This document shows, piece by piece, positions 16,680 to 25,254 of a DNA stretch of 61,288 nucleotides. The DNA lies in assembly GCF_001261915.1 (NCBI RefSeq), contig NZ_CVRT01000109.1, positions 1-61,288 on the forward strand, in the 5' to 3' direction. Both the position numbers and the translations under genes were made by a program. The notes under the pieces were generated by a model. The model did no database searches. It saw only the letters and a program-made list of their open reading frames with translations, and was not told the origin of the DNA. Every line of letters begins with the position of its first letter. The stretch's first letter is position 1. The DNA comes from Halorubrum sp. SD626R (GTDB taxonomy: Archaea; Halobacteriota; Halobacteria; Halobacteriales; Haloferacaceae).

Positions 16680-18311
16680 ATGAGCGCTGACCGGTCCGCC
16701 CTCAGGCGGGCCATCGAGCGCGGCGAGCGCGACGGCGGCGAGATCGAGTTCAAGGAGCGGCTGACCCGCGAGGTCCACCTGGCGGAAGGGCGGATGGAGT
16801 CGCTCGTGGCGCAGCTCCGCCACCGCGTGCTCTCCGGCGACGGCGAGGCGACCTACGTCCTCGGCGTCACCGACGACGGCGGGTTGGCTGGAATCTCGCC
16901 CGACGCCTTCTCCGAGACGATGGACGTGCTCTCCCTCTTGGCCGACGAGGCCGACGCCCACATCGCGGACGCCGAGACGTGGAGCGCCGGCGCCGACGGC
17001 AACGCCACCGACGCCGGGCTCGTCGGCCTCGCCACTCTCCGCGACGGCGGGATGTTCGAGACGGACGACGACCACCTCGTGGTCGGGACGGCGGGCCACG
17101 TCGACCACGGGAAGTCGACGCTCGTCGGGACCTTGGTCACGGGCCGCGCTGACGACGGACAGGGCGGCACGCGCGGCTTCCTCGACGTGCAACCCCACGA
17201 GGTCGAGCGGGGGCTCTCAGCCGACCTCTCGTACGCCGTCTACGGCTTCGAGGAGGAGGGCGACGAGCCGGTCCGGATGGACAACCCGCACCGCAAGTCC
17301 GACCGCGCCCGGATCGTCGAGGAGGCGGACCGGCTCGTCTCGTTCGTCGACACGGTCGGCCACGAGCCGTGGCTCCGGACGACGATCCGCGGGCTCGTCG
17401 GGCAGAAGCTCGACTACGGGCTCTTAGTCGTCGCCGCCGACGACGGGCCGACGAAGACGACCCGCGAGCACCTCGGGATCCTGCTCGCGACAGAACTGCC
17501 GACGATCGTCGCGATCACGAAGGCGGACGCCGTGAGCGACGAGCGGCTGGCCGCGGTCGAGCGCGAGGTCGAGTCGATGCTGCGCGACGCCGAGCAGACC
17601 CCGCTGCTCGTCGACCGCCACGGGATCGACGCGGCGGTGGCGGAGGTCGGCGACGGCGTCGTCCCGCTCCTCCGGACCAGCGCGGTGACCAAGTCGGGGA
17701 TCGGGACGCTCGACCGGCTGTTCGAGACCCTCCCGAAGCGCGCGACCCCGGAGCGCGAGGAGTTCCGGCTGTACGTCGACCGGAGCTACAAGGTGACCGG
17801 CGTCGGCGCGGTCGCGTCCGGCACCGTCAACTCCGGGACGGTCGAGGCCGGCGACGAGCTCCTGCTCGGCCCGATGGCCGACGGCTCCTTCCGCGAGGTG
17901 GAGGCCCGCTCGATCGAGATGCACTACCACCGGGTCGACAAGGCGACCGCCGGCCGGATCGTCGGCATCGCGCTGAAGGGCGTCGACGAGGAGGAGATCG
18001 AGCGCGGAATGGCCCTTCTACCCCGCGAGAGCGACCCGGATCCGGTCCGCGAGTTCGAGGCCGAGGTGATGGTGCTGAACCACCCGACCAGGATCCAGGA
18101 GGGGTACGAGCCGGTCGTCCACGTGGAGACCGTCTCCGAAGCGGCCGTCTTCGCGCCCGAGGGCGGCCGGCTCCTCCCCGGCGACACCGGCCGGACGCGG
18201 GTCCGGTTCAAGTTCCGGCCGTACCTCGTCGAGGAGGGCCAGCGGTTCGTCTTCCGGGAGGGGTCGAGCAAGGGCGTGGGGACCATCCGCGATGTCGACC
18301 CGGCGGAGTGA
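16680..18311 (+). CDS. GTPBP1/2-like translational GTPase
   Basis: A 543-residue GTPase with an ~135-residue N-terminal domain followed by an EF-Tu-like core. G1 is GTAGHVDHGKSTL, the G3 region is FVDTVGHEPW, and G4 is ITKAD. C-terminal beta-barrel domains follow (YKVTGVGAVASGTVNSGTVE, then VLNHPTRIQEGYEPVVHVET). This arrangement matches the archaeal and eukaryotic GTPBP1 family, linked to translation and ribosome rescue or RNA turnover. The start is ATG 16680, with a TATA-like ccgttaag about 27 nt upstream. A palindromic GATCACGTG lies 60 nt further upstream. Confidence 0.9.
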   Translation: MSADRSALRRAIERGERDGGEIEFKERLTREVHLAEGRMESLVAQLRHRVLSGDGEATYVLGVTDDGGLAGISPDAFSETMDVLSLLADEADAHIADAETWSAGADGNATDAGLVGLATLRDGGMFETDDDHLVVGTAGHVDHGKSTLVGTLVTGRADDGQGGTRGFLDVQPHEVERGLSADLSYAVYGFEEEGDEPVRMDNPHRKSDRARIVEEADRLVSFVDTVGHEPWLRTTIRGLVGQKLDYGLLVVAADDGPTKTTREHLGILLATELPTIVAITKADAVSDERLAAVEREVESMLRDAEQTPLLVDRHGIDAAVAEVGDGVVPLLRTSAVTKSGIGTLDRLFETLPKRATPEREEFRLYVDRSYKVTGVGAVASGTVNSGTVEAGDELLLGPMADGSFREVEARSIEMHYHRVDKATAGRIVGIALKGVDEEEIERGMALLPRESDPDPVREFEAEVMVLNHPTRIQEGYEPVVHVETVSEAAVFAPEGGRLLPGDTGRTRVRFKFRPYLVEEGQRFVFREGSSKGVGTIRDVDPAE

Positions 18312-18347
18312 GTCGGTCGGCGAGGGGGCGGTCGGCGGCCGGGCGGT

Positions 18348-18692
18348 TCAGTCGTCCCCGACCGAGACGAGTTCCATCAGCGGGTAGCCGTCGCGCATTT
18401 CCATCCGGGTGCGGACGGTGACGCCCTCGCGCTCGATCCGCATCTCCACGTCCATCAGCGACCCGGTGAGCTCGGTGTATCCGTTCTCGTGGTCGATGGC
18501 GTCGGCGACGCGGTCGTCGTGGATCTCGACGGTCACCGACTCACAGAACGGCTGGTTCTCGATCGACTCCGCCATCGCGGCCTCCAGGCTCCGCGCGCTC
18601 GCCGGGCTGACGGGCGTTCCCGCGAACTGGTGGTACAGCGAGCCGAACTTGATCCCGGCCTCGAAACACGCCTGCTGGGCGTCGGTTACCAT
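18348..18692 (-). CDS. mptD: Archaeal dihydroneopterin aldolase MptD
   Basis: A 114-residue protein of the archaeal MptD family, unrelated to bacterial FolB. AGIKFGSLYHQFAGTPVSPA near the N-terminus and the C-terminal VRTRMEMRDGYPLMELVSV are characteristic. The family cleaves 7,8-dihydroneopterin to 6-hydroxymethyl-dihydropterin and glycolaldehyde on the way to folate or methanopterin-type cofactors; in a haloarchaeon the end product should be folate-type. It is convergent with the GTPBP1-like gene, and no other pterin gene is next to it. Confidence 0.85.
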   Translation of the reverse strand: MVTDAQQACFEAGIKFGSLYHQFAGTPVSPASARSLEAAMAESIENQPFCESVTVEIHDDRVADAIDHENGYTELTGSLMDVEMRIEREGVTVRTRMEMRDGYPLMELVSVGDD

Positions 18693-18769
18693 GCCGGTGT
18701 TCCGGCGGCTGCGGCCTAAGGGGCTTCGGAGGGGGCCGACGCTACTCGATGGCTCGGGGAAAGATCGGG

Positions 18770-19573
18770 CTACTCGGCGGCGCGGGGAGAGTCACCGAGG
18801 AGCGCATCGACCGGGAGCGGTTCGACTCCCGTCTCGTCGAGGTAGCGCTCCAGTCGCGGGACCCGGTCGGCGAAGTCCTCGGGGTCGTGCGAGTCGGTGC
18901 CGACGACGAACCGGACGCCGCGGTCGCGGAACGCGTCCACGAACGGCTCGGTCGGGTGGAAGAGGTCGAACTCGCCGCGGTCGCCGGCCCGACCGGCGTT
19001 GATCTCCGGGACGGTTCGGGAGTTCGCGCAGGCGACCGCGACTCGCTCCCGGTGGGCGTCGGTCGTGAGCCCGCGGAGCGCCGGGTGGTTCTCGACGAGG
19101 TCGGCGTGCGCGAGCACGTCGAACAGCTCCGACTCGACGAGGGCGACGACCGCGTCGTAGTAGTCGTCGACGAACGCCCGGCGCTCGGCGCCGCTCGCGT
19201 CGTCGAACGACTCGAACGGGAACACCTGCCTCCCGGCGACGTAGTGGACGCTCCCGACCGCGTAGTCGAAGTCGGCGTCGGCGAGGAACGCCCCGATCGC
19301 CGGCTCCAGTTCCGGCTCGTAATCCATCTCGACCGCGTCGTAGAGGGTCAGGTCGGTGCGGTCGGCGGCGATCGCGAGCGCCTCGCGGCGGCGCTCGTGG
19401 GTGCGGTCGAAGTTGCGGTTCCACAGGAGCCGCTCGTCGCGCCACGCCTCGCTCAGGCTGCAGTGGTCGGCGAAGCCGACGGCGTCGAGCCCCGCCGCCT
19501 CGGCGGCGTCGACCATGAGCGGGATCCCGGAGCCGTCGGAGTAGGACGTGTGCGCGTGGACGTCGACGGTCAC
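18770..19573 (-). CDS. PHP-domain phosphoesterase (histidinol-phosphatase-like)
   Basis: A 267-residue PHP-domain protein with the metal-binding motifs of that superfamily: DVHAHTSYSDGSG (motif I), GFADHCSL (II), AVEMDYEP, GSVHYVAG, LAHADLVEN and GTDSHDPEDF. The layout resembles HisK-type histidinol-phosphate phosphatases, which complete histidine synthesis, but related PHP enzymes act on other phosphates and no his gene is nearby. The start is GTG at 19573 (reads VTVDVHAHT); the longer upstream frame overlaps the neighbouring promoter. Confidence 0.85.
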   Translation of the reverse strand: MTVDVHAHTSYSDGSGIPLMVDAAEAAGLDAVGFADHCSLSEAWRDERLLWNRNFDRTHERRREALAIAADRTDLTLYDAVEMDYEPELEPAIGAFLADADFDYAVGSVHYVAGRQVFPFESFDDASGAERRAFVDDYYDAVVALVESELFDVLAHADLVENHPALRGLTTDAHRERVAVACANSRTVPEINAGRAGDRGEFDLFHPTEPFVDAFRDRGVRFVVGTDSHDPEDFADRVPRLERYLDETGVEPLPVDALLGDSPRAAE

Positions 19574-19679
19574 TCCTGAAGAGAGGGGCCGGAGCGGCCT
19601 AAGCCCGTCGCGGGCGCGGGGACGACGAGCGGCGCGCTCGAACCGAAGCCGTTTGGTTCGGGGGGCGGAATCGACCCGT

Positions 19680-21005
19680 ATGAACGCGCTCCGCGTGACG
19701 GGCGGGCGAGTGCTCCGCCCGGACGGCTCCGCGACCGAGTCGGACGTGACGATCGACCGCGACGCGGGGCGGATCCTCGCGGTAGGGGACGAGACCGCGA
19801 ACGACGGGGAGGGTACGGACGTCCCCGACGCCGACGAGACCCTCGACGCCTCGGGATCGCTCGTGATCCCCGGGCTCGTCAACGCGCACACTCACGTCGC
19901 GATGACGCTGCTCCGGGGGTACGCCGACGACAAGCCGCTGGACGCGTGGCTGCGGGAGGACATCTGGCCGGCCGAGGCCGAACTGACGCCCGACGACATC
20001 GAGGCGGGCGCCGCGCTCGGCGCCTTGGAGATGATCCGCTCGGGGACGACCGCGTTCGCGGACATGTACTTCGCGATGGACCGGGTCGCCGGCGTCGTCG
20101 ACCGCGCCGGCCTGCGCGCGCGACTCGGCCACGGCGTCGTGACGGTCGGGAAGGACGAGGCCGACGCCCGCGCCGATGTCGAGAAGAGCCTCGCAGTCGC
20201 CCGCGAACTCGACGGCGCCGCGGACGGGCGGATCCGGACCGCCTTCATGCCGCACTCGCTGACGACCGTCGGCGAGGAGTTCCTGCGCGAGGGGGTCGCC
20301 GAGGCGCGCGGGGCGGGCGTGCCGGTCCATCTCCACGCGAACGAGACGACGGACGAGGTCGAGCCGGTCGTCGACGAGCGCGGCGAGCGCCCGATCGCCT
20401 ACGCCGCCGACCTCGACGCCCTCGGCCCGGACGACTTCTTCGCGCACGGCGTCCACGTCGACGACTCCGAGATCGAGCGCCTCGCGGCCGCCGGGACTGC
20501 GGTCGTCCACTGCCCGGCCTCGAACATGAAGCTCGCCAGCGGGATGGCCCCCGTTCAGCGCCTGCGCGAGGCGGGCGTCACCGTCGCGCTCGGCACCGAC
20601 GGGGCGGCCTCGAACAACGACCTGGACGTCTTCGACGAGATGCGCGACGCCGCGATGTTAGGGAAGATCGCCGCGGACGACGCCGCGGCGGTCCCGGCCG
20701 CGGCGGTCGTCGAGATGGCGACCGCGGCGGGCGCGGACGCCCTCGGCCTGCCGGGCGGCCGGATCGAGCCGGGGGCGGCCGCCGACCTCGCCGTCGTCGG
20801 TCTCGACGCGCCGCACCTGACGCCGGTCCACGATCCGGTTTCCAACCTGGCGTACGCGGCGCGCGGGAGCGACGTGCGGCACACGGTCTGTGACGGAGAG
20901 GTGCTCATGCGCGACCGCGAGGTCCTGACGCTCGACGCCGAGCGCGTGCGGGAGCGCGCCGCGAGCGCCGCGAGCGACCTCGTCGAACGCGTCGGCGGAT
21001 CGTAA
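19680..21005 (+). CDS. 5'-deoxyadenosine / SAH / MTA deaminase-type amidohydrolase
   Basis: A 441-residue metal-dependent amidohydrolase of the MtaD/DadD group. Diagnostic segments are GLVNAHTHVAMTLLRGYADD (HxH), LREDIWPAEAELTP, PVHLHANETTDEVE, FFAHGVHVDD, VHCPASNMKLASGMAP and LGTDGAASNNDLDVFDEM. Enzymes of this group deaminate 5'-deoxyadenosine, S-adenosylhomocysteine or methylthioadenosine to inosine derivatives, recycling by-products of SAM chemistry. Substrate preference cannot be read from sequence. SAH hydrolase is encoded 2.5 kb downstream, so both SAH fates are represented in this neighbourhood. Confidence 0.88.
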   Translation: MNALRVTGGRVLRPDGSATESDVTIDRDAGRILAVGDETANDGEGTDVPDADETLDASGSLVIPGLVNAHTHVAMTLLRGYADDKPLDAWLREDIWPAEAELTPDDIEAGAALGALEMIRSGTTAFADMYFAMDRVAGVVDRAGLRARLGHGVVTVGKDEADARADVEKSLAVARELDGAADGRIRTAFMPHSLTTVGEEFLREGVAEARGAGVPVHLHANETTDEVEPVVDERGERPIAYAADLDALGPDDFFAHGVHVDDSEIERLAAAGTAVVHCPASNMKLASGMAPVQRLREAGVTVALGTDGAASNNDLDVFDEMRDAAMLGKIAADDAAAVPAAAVVEMATAAGADALGLPGGRIEPGAAADLAVVGLDAPHLTPVHDPVSNLAYAARGSDVRHTVCDGEVLMRDREVLTLDAERVRERAASAASDLVERVGGS

Positions 21006-21043
21006 GACGGGCGCGGCGGCGGTAGGTCGCCGACACGAATCGG

Positions 21044-21730
21044 ATGTCGAGTCGGACGGACAGAGTTAATCGGTCGCCGACCGACGGGTCGGTCGTGATC
21101 GACCTGCCCGTCGTGGTCGCGTTCGTTCCGGCGGTGATGGCGGTCGTCGTCTCGCCGGGCCCGGACTCGATATACACGGTCACGCGGAGCCTCAGCGAGG
21201 GTCGCGCGGCCGGCGTCGCCGCGGCGGTCGGAACGGCCACCGGCGTGCTGGTGCACGCGGGCGCCGCGGTCCTCGGGCTGTCCGCGCTGCTCCGGACGAC
21301 CGCCGAGGCGTACGTCCTCATGAAGTACGTCGGCGCCGCCTACCTGGTCTATCTCGGCGTGCGGCTGCTCAGGGACGACGAGACGTTCGAGATCGACGAG
21401 CCGGTGGAGTCCGGGGACGGCTCGCTCCTCGACTCGTACCGAAAGGCGCTCACCATCAACGTCACCAACCCGCAGGTGGCCGTCTTCGTCCTCGCCTTCT
21501 TCCCGCAGTTCGTCCCGGCGACGGCGGACGCCGCCCTCCAGTTATCCGTCCTCGGAGCGGTGTACGCGGGGCTCAGTCTCGCGTACCTCGCCGCGGTGGC
21601 GCTGTTCGCCGACCGGGTCCGGCACCTGCTGTTGGACTCGGCGACGGGGCAGCGGGCCGTCCGGTACGCGAGCGGAAGCGTCCTGATCGGCTTCGGCCTG
21701 AAGCTCGCTCTAGACGAGGGGAGGATCTAG
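21044..21730 (+). CDS. LysE/RhtB-family exporter
   Basis: A 228-residue membrane protein of the LysE family of amino-acid exporters. The signature VVSPGPDSIYTVTRSLSEGR near residue 38, the helix YVLMKYVGAAYLVYLGVRLL and the central TINVTNPQVAVFVLAFFPQF are typical. Five to six transmembrane helices are expected. The ATG at 21044 gives about 20 extra charged residues; a GTG around 21095 (VIDLPVVVAF) is an alternative start closer to the family's usual N-terminus. Confidence 0.85.
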   Translation: MSSRTDRVNRSPTDGSVVIDLPVVVAFVPAVMAVVVSPGPDSIYTVTRSLSEGRAAGVAAAVGTATGVLVHAGAAVLGLSALLRTTAEAYVLMKYVGAAYLVYLGVRLLRDDETFEIDEPVESGDGSLLDSYRKALTINVTNPQVAVFVLAFFPQFVPATADAALQLSVLGAVYAGLSLAYLAAVALFADRVRHLLLDSATGQRAVRYASGSVLIGFGLKLALDEGRI

Positions 21731-21892
21731 CGAGCGGCGAGAGTCGAACCCCGCGAGCGGCGAGGCGGAGGCGACGGGCGCCGCGCGCGAGCCGCGCCCG
21801 AGGGCCGATCCGGACCGAGCCGCCCCTCGGTTCGGGGCGGAATCGACGTTTCCACCGGGGAAACCGAGAAATCGCCGCAGAGACCCGTTAAC

Positions 21893-21907
21893 CCGGATAA
21901 AATCCGG
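21893..21907 (+). promoter_or_regulatory. Inverted repeat upstream of the secreted repeat-protein gene
   Basis: CCGGAT-aaa-ATCCGG, a six-base inverted repeat with a three-base spacer, about 30 bp upstream of the TATA-like ctttttatc (near 21931-21940) of the gene at 21970. Its position fits an operator or activator site. The DNA around it is notably richer in A/T than its surroundings. Confidence 0.4.
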
Positions 21908-21969
21908 ATTAAACCGAGTTAAGCGAACTGCCTTTTTATCCGGTAACGGCGGGACGACCCGAGTGGACA

Positions 21970-23382
21970 ATGAGAGGACGCACGACAGCACTCCTACTGG
22001 TCGCGGTCGTCGCGCTCGGCGCGATGACCGGCGTCGCCGCCGCCGACGGTCACCTCGAAGTGGCCGTCGACGACGTCGACGGGGAACCGACGGTCACGGT
22101 GACCGAGAACGACACCGCGGTCGAGAACGCCACCGTGGTCGTGAGCGCGGCCGACGCGGAGAACGAGTCGTACGCGGGAGCGGGCGAGTACGAGACGGAC
22201 GCGAACGGCACCGTCGAGCTCCCCGTCCCCGAGGAGGACGTGACGGTCGAGGTCACGGCCGCCGCCGACGGTGAGACCGCGTCGACGACGGTCGATCTCG
22301 AGGCGCCGGACGGCCTCGAACTCGACGTGGAGAACACCGACGGTGAGCCGGTCGTCACGGTGACCGAGAGCGACACCGCGGTCGAGAACGCCTCGGTGAA
22401 CGTCACGACCGCCGACGAGAACGAGACCTACGTCGGCGCGGGCGACTACGAGACCGACGAGAACGGCACCGTCGCCCTCGACGCGGCCGAGGAGGACGTG
22501 ACGATCGAGGTTACCGCCGAGTACGAGAACGACTCCGTCTCCGAGACGGTCGATCTCGAGGCCCCTGAGGGGCTCGAACTCGACGTCGAGAACGCCGACG
22601 GCGAGCCGGTCGTCACGGTCACCGACGACGACGAGGCCGCGGAGAACGCCTCGGTGAACGTCACGACCGCCGACGGCCAGAACGCCACCTACGCGGGCGA
22701 GGGCAGCTACGAGACCGACGAGAACGGTACCGTGACGCTTCCGGCCGCCGAGGAGAACGTCACCGTCGACGTGACCGCCGAGTACGAGAACGACTCCGTC
22801 TCGACCACCGTCGACCTGACGGCCGACGAGGGCGCCGAGGCGCGCGGGCCGTTCGGCCTGCAGGTCCGGGAGTTCATCGCGAACCTGGACGACCGCGAGG
22901 GCGGCATCGGCGAAGCCGTCTCGGACTTCGTGAGGGAGAACAACCCGGGGAACGCGCCGGACCAGGCGGGCGGCCCGGACGAGGCGGACGACGAGGACGG
23001 TGAGGACGCGGACGACGAAGACGCAGGCGCCGAGGACGACGACGCCGAGAACGAGAGCGACGCTCCCGGGAGCGGGAACGCGCCAGACCACGCCGGTCCC
23101 GATAACGACGACGCCGACGGCGAGCGCGGACCCCCGGACCACGCCGGTCCCGGTAACGACGACGACGACGACGCGGACGGGAACGAGACGGACGAGGACG
23201 AAACCGAGGAAGACGACGAGGACGACGCGGATGACGACGACGCAGAAGAGGACGGCGCCGAGGAGGACGATGCCGAGGAAGACGACGCGGACGACGAAGA
23301 CGACGCGGATGAGGACGACGACGACGGGAACAACGGCGAGCGCGGACCCCCGGACCAAGCGGGCGGCCCGGGCGGGAACTGA
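21970..23382 (+). CDS. Secreted acidic repeat protein
   Basis: A 470-residue exported protein. A Sec-type signal peptide spans about residues 1-25 (cleavage near GVAAA-DGHL). Residues 28-289 are three tandem repeats of 86-89 residues (pattern DGEPxVTVTxxD.A.ENA, YETDxNGTVxL, VTVEVTAEYENDS, VDLEAP.GL) likely to be beta-sandwich domains, rich in N-x-S/T sequons for glycosylation. Residues ~290-340 contain FGLQVREFIANL and SDFVRENNPGNAPDQAGG. The last ~150 residues are almost pure Asp/Glu with recurring P-D-H/Q-A-G-P motifs. There is no C-terminal anchor. The role is unknown; it may be a surface or matrix protein. Confidence 0.8.
   Translation: MRGRTTALLLVAVVALGAMTGVAAADGHLEVAVDDVDGEPTVTVTENDTAVENATVVVSAADAENESYAGAGEYETDANGTVELPVPEEDVTVEVTAAADGETASTTVDLEAPDGLELDVENTDGEPVVTVTESDTAVENASVNVTTADENETYVGAGDYETDENGTVALDAAEEDVTIEVTAEYENDSVSETVDLEAPEGLELDVENADGEPVVTVTDDDEAAENASVNVTTADGQNATYAGEGSYETDENGTVTLPAAEENVTVDVTAEYENDSVSTTVDLTADEGAEARGPFGLQVREFIANLDDREGGIGEAVSDFVRENNPGNAPDQAGGPDEADDEDGEDADDEDAGAEDDDAENESDAPGSGNAPDHAGPDNDDADGERGPPDHAGPGNDDDDDADGNETDEDETEEDDEDDADDDDAEEDGAEEDDAEEDDADDEDDADEDDDDGNNGERGPPDQAGGPGGN
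22051..22836 (+). repeat. Three tandem protein-coding repeats (86-89 codons)
   Basis: Units start at 22051, 22318 and 22576. Units two and three are very similar, including DNA-level identity around the VNVTTAD and YETDENGTV segments, while unit one is more diverged. This suggests a recent duplication of the third unit, and the region is prone to copy-number change by recombination. Confidence 0.75.
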
Positions 23383-23489
23383 TCGCGCGACCCGGCGACC
23401 CGGGCGGTGACCGACGGCGGGAACGGCTTTTTTCCCGGACCGAGTCCGGTGTCGGCAGGGTTTAGTGCGCCGTGAGCGAACCAGTAGCC

Positions 23490-24779
23490 ATGAGCGAAAC
23501 CGCGTATCCGCCGGTGTCACAGCACCTCTCGGACGTCGAGGCGGCCCGGGAGGAGGGGCGCCGGAAGATGGACTGGGCGCTCCAGCACATGCCGATTCTC
23601 AACGCGCTCCGCGAGGAGTTCGTCGACGAGCAGCCGCTCGCCGGCGAGACGATCGCGATGGCGATGCACGTCGAGGCGAAGACCGCGAACCTCGTCGAGC
23701 TGCTCGCCGAGGGGGGCGCCGAGGTCGCGATCACCGGCTGTAACCCCCTCTCGACGCACGACGACGTGTCGGCCGCGCTCGACGCCCACGAGTCGATCAC
23801 CTCCTACGCCGTCCGCGGCGTCGACGACGACGAGTACTACGACGCGATGCACGCCTGCATCGCGCACGGCCCGACCATCACCGTCGACGACGGGATGGAC
23901 ATGGTGAAGCTCGTCCACGAGGAGTATCCGGACCTGATCGACTCCATCGTCGGCGGCGCCGAGGAGACGACCACCGGCGTCGACCGCCTGCGCGCGATGG
24001 ACGCCGACGGCGAGCTTCACTACCCCGTCTTCGCCGTGAACGACACGCCGATGAAACAGCTGTTCGACAACGTCCACGGCACGGGCGAGTCGTCGCTCGC
24101 GACCATCGCGATGACGACGAACCTCTCCTGGGCCGGGAAGAACGTCGTCGTCGGCGGCTACGGCCAGTGCGGGAAGGGCGTCGCGAAGAAGGGGTCCGGT
24201 CAGAACGCGAACGTGATCGTCTGCGAGGTCGACCCCCGAAAGGCGCTCGAGGCCCACATGGAGGGATACGAGGTGCTTCCCATGAAGGAGGCCGCGAAGA
24301 AGGGCGACGTGTTCGTCACGACGACGGGCAACCGCGACGTGATCACCCGCGAGCACTTCGAGGAGATGGACGACGGCGTCCTCCTCGCCAACGCCGGCCA
24401 CTTCGACGTGGAGGTCAACCTCGACGACCTCGACGACCTCGCGGTCGACCGCTACGAGGTCCGCGACGGCGTCGAGGGGTTCGAGATGCCCGACGGCCGC
24501 GTCCTGAACGTCATCGCGGAGGGACGGCTCGTCAACCTCGCCGCGCCCATCGCGCTGGGGCACCCGGTCGAGGTGATGGACCAGAGCTTCGGCGTGCAGG
24601 CGGTCGTCGTCCGCGAGCTCGCCGACAACGGCGACGCGTACGACGCCGGCGTCCACGACGTGCCCGACGAGCTCGACCGCGAGGTCGCGGACATCAAGCT
24701 CGCCGCCGAGGGCGTCGAGTACGACGACCTCACCGACGAGCAGCGCGAGTACATGGGGAGCTGGGAGCACGGGACCTAA
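23490..24779 (+). CDS. ahcY: Adenosylhomocysteinase (SAH hydrolase)
   Basis: A 429-residue enzyme that reversibly splits S-adenosylhomocysteine into adenosine and homocysteine, removing the inhibitor made by SAM methyltransferases. The NAD+-binding Rossmann motif GGYGQCGKGVAKK, the adjacent SLATIAMTTNLSWAGKNVVV, and GNRDVITREHFEEMDDGVLL and NAGHFDVEV are diagnostic. ATG 23490 (MSETAYPPVSQHL) is preferred to the GTG at 23472. A T-run in ggcttttttcccg about 60 nt upstream may end the preceding transcript. Confidence 0.95.
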   Translation: MSETAYPPVSQHLSDVEAAREEGRRKMDWALQHMPILNALREEFVDEQPLAGETIAMAMHVEAKTANLVELLAEGGAEVAITGCNPLSTHDDVSAALDAHESITSYAVRGVDDDEYYDAMHACIAHGPTITVDDGMDMVKLVHEEYPDLIDSIVGGAEETTTGVDRLRAMDADGELHYPVFAVNDTPMKQLFDNVHGTGESSLATIAMTTNLSWAGKNVVVGGYGQCGKGVAKKGSGQNANVIVCEVDPRKALEAHMEGYEVLPMKEAAKKGDVFVTTTGNRDVITREHFEEMDDGVLLANAGHFDVEVNLDDLDDLAVDRYEVRDGVEGFEMPDGRVLNVIAEGRLVNLAAPIALGHPVEVMDQSFGVQAVVVRELADNGDAYDAGVHDVPDELDREVADIKLAAEGVEYDDLTDEQREYMGSWEHGT

Positions 24780-24836
24780 TTCGAAGCACCGGCATCCGAG
24801 AAAGAATTTTCTGAGTCTGTATACGACCGCATACTC

Positions 24837-24995
24837 ATGGCGAAAAGCATCCGCCTCTCCGAGGAGGCCTACGATCGGCTCGCCGGCGAGCGATCGCTAC
24901 TCGAACTCACTGGCATTCTGAGCGACGACGAGGCCGACGCGCTCCGTGAAGCCGTCGAAGAGCGGCGCGATCGGCGCGCGGCCGAGCTAGATTAA
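24837..24995 (+). CDS. Shortened orphan VapB-like antitoxin
   Basis: A 52-residue protein starting MAKSIRLSEEAYDRLAGERS and continuing LLELTGILSDDEADALREAV. Both ends match haloarchaeal VapB/DUF7557-like antitoxins: an N-terminal ribbon-helix-helix-like strand and a C-terminal toxin-wrapping helix. As I know the family, a middle segment of roughly 20 residues normally lies between Y-x-RLA and RLAGxRSLLEL. Here the two RLA copies appear fused into one. No VapC (PIN) gene follows. It may therefore be a non-functional remnant or a free-standing regulator. Confidence 0.65.
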   Translation: MAKSIRLSEEAYDRLAGERSLLELTGILSDDEADALREAVEERRDRRAAELD

Positions 24996-25051
24996 ACCGA
25001 CCGCTCCGCCGCCTTCGACCCGCTTTTGTGCGGCGCGACCGTACCGACCCC

Positions 25052-25201
25052 ATGAACGTCACCGCGGTGTTACACGCCGGATTCGCCGTCTCGGTCCTGG
25101 CCGGGATCCTCGTGTCGGACACGACGCTCCGCGTCGCCGCCTTCGCGCTCGGCGCGGTCCTCTTCGTCGCGGGCATCGTCGTGTCGCGGCGAGGAGACTG
25201 A
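25052..25201 (+). CDS. Small two-helix membrane protein (49 aa)
   Basis: A 49-residue hydrophobic protein, MNVTAVLHAGFAVSVLAGIL then VSDTTLRVAAFALGAVLFVA, with two predicted transmembrane helices and a short basic C-terminus (VSRRGD). It is of a size and style common in haloarchaea. I do not know its function. It is preceded by a TATA-like gcttttgtg about 25 nt upstream of the ATG. Confidence 0.6.
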   Translation: MNVTAVLHAGFAVSVLAGILVSDTTLRVAAFALGAVLFVAGIVVSRRGD

Positions 25202-25254
25202 AACCGCATGCCCGGCGCGCGCCCTTTTTGAGTCGCGACCGCCTACGGGAGCCA

